A DNA stretch of 38,318 bases. It comes from Lachnospiraceae bacterium. GTDB lineage: Bacteria > Bacillota > Clostridia > Lachnospirales > Lachnospiraceae. The stretch covers positions 1 through 38,318 of the forward strand of contig JAFQLS010000053.1 of NCBI GenBank assembly GCA_017396555.1. Direction: 5' to 3'. The notes beneath the pieces are model-generated. The model saw only the letters and a list, made by a program, of their open reading frames with translations, was not told where the DNA came from and ran no database searches. Of the stretch, positions 35,171 through 38,318 are shown piece by piece. Each line of letters begins with the position of its first letter. Positions within the stretch are counted from its first letter, which is position 1. A program made the position numbers and the translations under genes.

Positions 35171-35881
35171 TTACTTATTTCTCATCTGTAATTTCTTAAT
35201 AATTTCGCTTACATTATCCGTATTAACAACCCCTGGATATTCCTTTTCAAAAGATACTAATGATTCCTTTGTTTTTTTCTCATTGCTTCTATATTCATCA
35301 TACAAATTTTCATATCGCTCATTTTCCATTATCTCTTGAATAAAACCTCTTGAATCTATAGGTAAGTTATCCCACCTTTCATACAAACAGCATACTGCTC
35401 TTTCTATATCTTCTATAAGTAGCGTTTTCCCTTGTTTTTTATGTTCGCACAAGATACCAACAATATCTGATATATCATTTTTATATTGACGTCCAGACAT
35501 TAATTTCATAGCAACAAGATATTCGCCGGAAATAGTACGCACTTCTAGTGCATAACCAAAGCGCTTGTAAAATTTTGAATATTCTATAAGCTTAGGTGAG
35601 TACGATTTTGTTTTAACAAAATCCGAATTGAGCCATCCATTTGGTAATCCCATTTCATCTCCAACTTTATTTATTGATTCTTTCATCGATGCCGAAGCAC
35701 GTATAATCCCATCAACATCATAGGTCATATCTCTAAATCCGTAATTTGCAAGTACTGCTGCTCCTCCAATCAAAATAATTTCAGCAGTTATTCCCTTTCC
35801 ATTTATTTTTTGAAACTCCCTTGCAAGTTTGCTTAAACATTCATCTAAATTTCCCTTTGTAAAACTGACATCAGCAGACAT
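35171..35881 (-). CDS. Nucleotidyltransferase-fold protein, putative toxin (DUF6036/AbiEii-like)
   Basis: 236 residues from the ATG at 35879-35881 (GAGGT 5 bases upstream; an ATG at 35902 is further up). The nucleotidyltransferase fold is indicated by LIGGAAVLANYGFRDMTYDVD: Gly39-Gly40 and the Asp55/Asp57 metal pair. Further on, VAMKLMSGRQYKNDISDI (Lys126) is typical of minimal or AbiEii-like transferases. Such proteins are often toxins that modify tRNA or other targets (family knowledge). Its start overlaps the stop of the upstream XRE gene by 11 bases, so the pair is translationally coupled. Confidence 0.8.
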   Translation of the reverse strand: MSADVSFTKGNLDECLSKLAREFQKINGKGITAEIILIGGAAVLANYGFRDMTYDVDGIIRASASMKESINKVGDEMGLPNGWLNSDFVKTKSYSPKLIEYSKFYKRFGYALEVRTISGEYLVAMKLMSGRQYKNDISDIVGILCEHKKQGKTLLIEDIERAVCCLYERWDNLPIDSRGFIQEIMENERYENLYDEYRSNEKKTKESLVSFEKEYPGVVNTDNVSEIIKKLQMRNK

Positions 35882-36458
35882 TTCTAACCTCACTTTCCAC
35901 AATGTTAAATCTCAAAAACTCCGGTATTGCATTTTTCAGAGATTCCTTCCTGTATTTATCCGTTTTCATAGCCATATCCGAAAGAACTACACCCTCAGGA
36001 TATACAATTTCACTTAACTTCTGTGTACGTATATCATTATATTTTTCACACAACTGCACATCATTTTCCTTTGACAAATAATCAATCATAGCAAGAAGAT
36101 AAAACGCTTCCCTATACCATTTACGATTATATAGATTCCTTACTTCATCCTTACTAAGTGTTTCAATAATAAATTCTACGTCCCCCTTATCCTTAACTAA
36201 ATGGCACACATTACTCTTATATACCTCAAAAGATAGTCTATCTGTTTCGAATTTACGCGTCTCTATCTTTTCCTGAATAAGACTTTCCATTGATACATTC
36301 AAAACTTTTGCAATCTTATATATAGTTTCAGCAGAACATTTTTCTATATTTGCTTTCTCACTACATATATCCGCAACAGTTGTCTGGGGCACTCCACTTT
36401 CTTTGGCAAGACGATATTTAGACATTTTCTTTTCTTCTAACAAATCATTTAGATACAT
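35871..36458 (-). CDS. XRE-family regulator, putative antitoxin
   Basis: 195 residues. The N-terminal 60 are an XRE helix-turn-helix: DLLEEKKMSKYRLAKESGVP, then TTVADICSEKANIEK and IYKIAKVLNVSMESLI. Residues ~70-195 are a separate domain of unknown function, likely the toxin-neutralising part (inference). Ribosome site GGAGGTG precedes the ATG. It is the first gene of a two-gene unit whose promoter contains a palindrome, which suggests autoregulation, a usual feature of toxin-antitoxin operons. Confidence 0.85.
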   Translation of the reverse strand: MYLNDLLEEKKMSKYRLAKESGVPQTTVADICSEKANIEKCSAETIYKIAKVLNVSMESLIQEKIETRKFETDRLSFEVYKSNVCHLVKDKGDVEFIIETLSKDEVRNLYNRKWYREAFYLLAMIDYLSKENDVQLCEKYNDIRTQKLSEIVYPEGVVLSDMAMKTDKYRKESLKNAIPEFLRFNIVESEVRNVC

Positions 36459-36479
36459 TCTCTACACCTCCATAATCTC

Positions 36480-36508
36480 ATTGTATCGGTTGACCGAAGC
36501 AATGTCAA
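36480..36508 (-). promoter_or_regulatory. Promoter with embedded operator of the XRE/nucleotidyltransferase pair
   Basis: On the minus strand: consensus TTGACA, 17-bp spacer, TACAAT. A symmetric element at 36480-36503, ATTG-N2-TCGGT-N2-ACCGA-N2-CAAT, spans the -10 and the whole spacer and touches the -35. This is the expected site for a self-repressing XRE protein. Confidence 0.82.
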
Positions 36509-36561
36509 ATTAAATTTATTTACTAAATAAAAGCTTTCATAGGCTGTGCCTTTTTATTACC

Positions 36562-36590
36562 TTGACAAACTTCGACACCACCCTTAAAAT
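36562..36590 (+). promoter_or_regulatory. Promoter of right-end membrane protein gene
   Basis: Perfect TTGACA at 36562-36567, 17-bp spacer, TAAAAT at 36585-36590, ending 37 bases before the ATG at 36628. Confidence 0.8.
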
Positions 36591-36627
36591 AAGTTGTTGT
36601 GATAAATTGATAAATAGGAGAATAGAA

Positions 36628-37713
36628 ATGTTTAATGAAATTGTTAAAAGAGTAAAAAGAAACCAGTTAATATCTATGATGTTATTTATTGTAATAGCAA
36701 TTATATGTCTTGCAATAACAAGGTTTAATATTATCAATGTAGTAAACGGACCTGAGAATGTTAATCTTGTTAAGAATGATATCAAGGATTACAATGGCAA
36801 ATACATACAGGTAAGTATTTATCATCCACTTGGTATATATGAGGAAGATTATGTTGAAAACACATCAACTAAAGAGCAAAATACAACTCACTATGCATAC
36901 CTCATATACGATGCTGATGAAACATACTCTAACTATAGTCTCTATGGTGCTATGATTCCTAAGAGTATGTATTATGAATTCAATAAATTAGCTGATGAAT
37001 CATCTAATTTCCTTATGTCCGAAGATTTCCTTCCAACATACAAGCCATTTGCATTTAAGGGGCTTGTGAAAAAAATGGATTCTATACAGCTCGGATATTA
37101 TAACAGTGTCTTATCCGAACTTGGTCAGCCATCTGTAGATGAAGCTTACTATATTGACTATAATATAATGCCGGGCGATATGGATTATTCATTCGTAGTA
37201 GCTTTTACTGTTATTGCCGGAATATTTGTTTTAATTGCAATAATAATGTTGATTCTATCGTTTACAAATCGCGGACTTGTAAGTATCCAAAAATACGTTG
37301 CTAAACATCCCGAAACAAGTCTTGAGAGATTGGATTATGAATTCCAGAGTTCACAGTGTTTTGCCAAGAATGTCTGGGTATCCAAGGGACACATTTTCAA
37401 ATGCGGTCCTTTCTCTGTAAAAATCATTGACCTTAGCGACATAGTTTGGGCTTATTACTATAAAAAGACAGGTAAACATCCACAAAGCTACATCCGTATG
37501 TATAATACTAAGAAACGTATGTTATCTGTTGATGCATCCGAAAAGATTTCATATGAAATTCTTGAATATATGGAACAGATGACACCACATATCGTACTTG
37601 GATATAGCAAAGAATTACAACAAACATTCGATAAAAACTTTAATGAATTTTTAAATATTAAGTACAATAACTCATCTATGACTGAAGACGAACAATTTTT
37701 CAGTAACATATAA
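36628..37713 (+). CDS. Membrane protein of unknown function, two helices
   Basis: 361 residues from MFNEIVKRVKRNQL, with TAGGAG 7 bases upstream. A basic N-terminus leads into a membrane helix (about 13-33). An extracytoplasmic domain (about 35-187) is rich in Tyr, Asp and Asn. A second helix lies at about 188-214 and a cytoplasmic domain at 215-361 carries IIDLSDIVWAYYYKKTGKHP and a PHIVLGYSKELQ segment. I do not recognise the family with confidence. The cytoplasmic domain is partly duplicated in the next gene. Predicted topology follows the positive-inside pattern of the N-terminus. Confidence 0.78.
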   Translation: MFNEIVKRVKRNQLISMMLFIVIAIICLAITRFNIINVVNGPENVNLVKNDIKDYNGKYIQVSIYHPLGIYEEDYVENTSTKEQNTTHYAYLIYDADETYSNYSLYGAMIPKSMYYEFNKLADESSNFLMSEDFLPTYKPFAFKGLVKKMDSIQLGYYNSVLSELGQPSVDEAYYIDYNIMPGDMDYSFVVAFTVIAGIFVLIAIIMLILSFTNRGLVSIQKYVAKHPETSLERLDYEFQSSQCFAKNVWVSKGHIFKCGPFSVKIIDLSDIVWAYYYKKTGKHPQSYIRMYNTKKRMLSVDASEKISYEILEYMEQMTPHIVLGYSKELQQTFDKNFNEFLNIKYNNSSMTEDEQFFSNI

Positions 37714-37917
37714 AGATTACGTAATTAGTGAGGAACAAAAATGTTCAAAGGAATTATTAAAAGGGTAAAACAAATCAGATGAATTTTTCTTTCACTGGAG
37801 CAAGCTCCATCATACGAGCAAAAGCATGGGTATCAAATAAATACATTTTCACATGTAACCCAATATCTATAAAAGTAATTGACCTTAGCGATATAGTATG
37901 GGCTTATTACTATAAAA
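37426..37917 (+). repeat. Direct DNA repeat from gene duplication
   Basis: A 40-base block at 37426-37465 recurs at 37878-37917 with two mismatches; it encodes IDLSDIVWAYYYK in both copies. Coordinates cover both copies and the sequence between. It supports recent duplication of the cytoplasmic domain. Confidence 0.85.
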
Positions 37918-38162
37918 CACATGGAAGATACAAACAAGGCTGTGTTCGTATATACAATACCGATAAAAAAATGATTTGTATTAATGCCTCTGAAAATAAA
38001 GCCTTTGGGATTCTTGAATATTGGGAAGAAAATGTACCACACATTCTAGTAGCTTATTCCAAAGGTTTAGCCAGGATATTCCATGATGATTTCAATGTAT
38101 TTTTGAAAATTCATTATCTTAAACCTGTAGAGGAACCTGATGATTTTTTTGATAATGTATAA
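37741..38162 (+). pseudogene. Truncated, frameshifted paralogue of the preceding membrane protein gene
   Basis: It starts with GAGGAAC and ATGTTCAAAGG encoding MFKGIIKRVKQIR, matching MFNEIVKRVKRNQ of the upstream gene, then hits TGA at 37780-37782. In another frame, 37779-38162 is open for 127 codons and matches only the cytoplasmic domain of the upstream protein: AWVSNKYIFTCNPISIKVID, then IVWAYYYKTHGRYKQ and ILEYWEENVPHILVAYSKGL. Both membrane helices and the outer domain are missing. The simplest reading is a tandem duplication with an internal deletion that also shifted the frame. The 127-residue frame could still be expressed, but it has no clear ribosome site. Confidence 0.72.
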
Positions 38163-38214
38163 AAAAGGAGCCGAGGCTCAATGTCATTAAGTTAATAGTG
38201 ATGTAAAAATACAA

Positions 38215-38254
38215 AACACATAGTAATCGTTACTGAAGATGATTATTATGTGTT
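38215..38254 (+). terminator. Terminator after truncated paralogue
   Basis: A 14-bp stem with one G-U pair (AACACATAGTAATC / GATTATTATGTGTT) and a 12-base loop, followed by TTTGTCTGTTT. Confidence 0.78.
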
Positions 38255-38290
38255 TTTGTCTGTTTAAATATATTTTTTGACATGCAAAAA

Positions 38291-38311
38291 AGACAGATTG
38301 TATATCTGCCT
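38291..38311 (-). terminator. Minus-strand terminator at right edge
   Basis: An 8-bp stem with one G-U pair (AGACAGAT / ATCTGCCT), flanked by A-runs so that on the minus strand it is followed by TTTTTTGC. It probably ends a minus-strand gene beyond the right edge. Confidence 0.65.
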
Positions 38312-38318
38312 AAAAAAA

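Noticed and set aside
36562-36627. Upstream extension of the right-end membrane protein starting at TTG 36562
   Set aside because: This TTG is part of the TTGACA -35 box of a consensus promoter. The ATG at 36628 has a proper ribosome site and gives a normal basic N-terminus before the membrane helix.

Overview
The window is about 38 kb of a low-GC (by eye roughly 35%) genome of a strictly anaerobic Firmicute. I infer Lachnospiraceae, perhaps close to Lachnospira or [Eubacterium]. The reasons are the AT-rich codon use, strong AGGAGG-type ribosome sites, TTGACA/TATAAT promoters with 17-bp spacers, an H2-sensing [FeFe]-hydrogenase cluster, a class III (anaerobic) ribonucleotide reductase, an oxygen-labile type dihydroxyacid dehydratase and a serC-serA-DUF1015 operon. 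No rRNA, tRNA, CRISPR array, transposase or phage gene was found. It reads as ordinary chromosome with an accessory right end.

Layout, minus strand first. (1) 1-4149: a probable operon with an APH-fold kinase, a [2Fe-2S] thioredoxin-like ferredoxin, a PAS-containing sensory [FeFe] hydrogenase, a SpoIIE/PP2C phosphatase and the start of a second [FeFe]-hydrogenase-like protein that leaves the window. A near-perfect Rex operator lies just upstream. (2) 4264-9176: a GGDEF-EAL protein, a YdcF-type membrane protein and a LysR regulator, ended by a clear terminator. (3) 9183-14350: guaB with its own promoter, and lepA-hemW-DUF6106-like. (4) 14364-15016: a plus-strand HTH gene, followed by a 375-base gap holding terminators and a gene remnant. 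(5) 15339-19340: a branching-enzyme-like GH13 protein whose catalytic residues are replaced, an MscS channel and two small zinc-ribbon proteins. (6) 19409-23112: serC-serA-DUF1015 (serine synthesis). (7) 23120-27664: leuB-ilvD-ilvB (branched-chain amino acids). (8) 27768-29761: an HPt protein, tgt and yajC.

Plus strand from 29.8 kb: aroC-nrdG, then a tandem NrdR operator, then nrdD (with a fused C-terminal redoxin domain) and trxB. This looks like a self-contained anaerobic deoxynucleotide unit with its own reductant chain. The TrxB lacks the usual NADPH 2'-phosphate motif, so the electron donor is open. The right end holds a minus-strand XRE/nucleotidyltransferase pair that looks like a toxin-antitoxin module with a palindromic operator inside its promoter. 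It is followed by a plus-strand membrane protein of unknown function and a decayed partial copy of it.

Best leads: the Rex-controlled hydrogen-sensing kinase/phosphatase module, the catalytically dead GH13 protein, the NrdD-redoxin/atypical TrxB pair under NrdR control, and the toxin-antitoxin module. Start sites were adjusted where a ribosome site favoured an internal codon. All family names come from reading motifs, not from searches.
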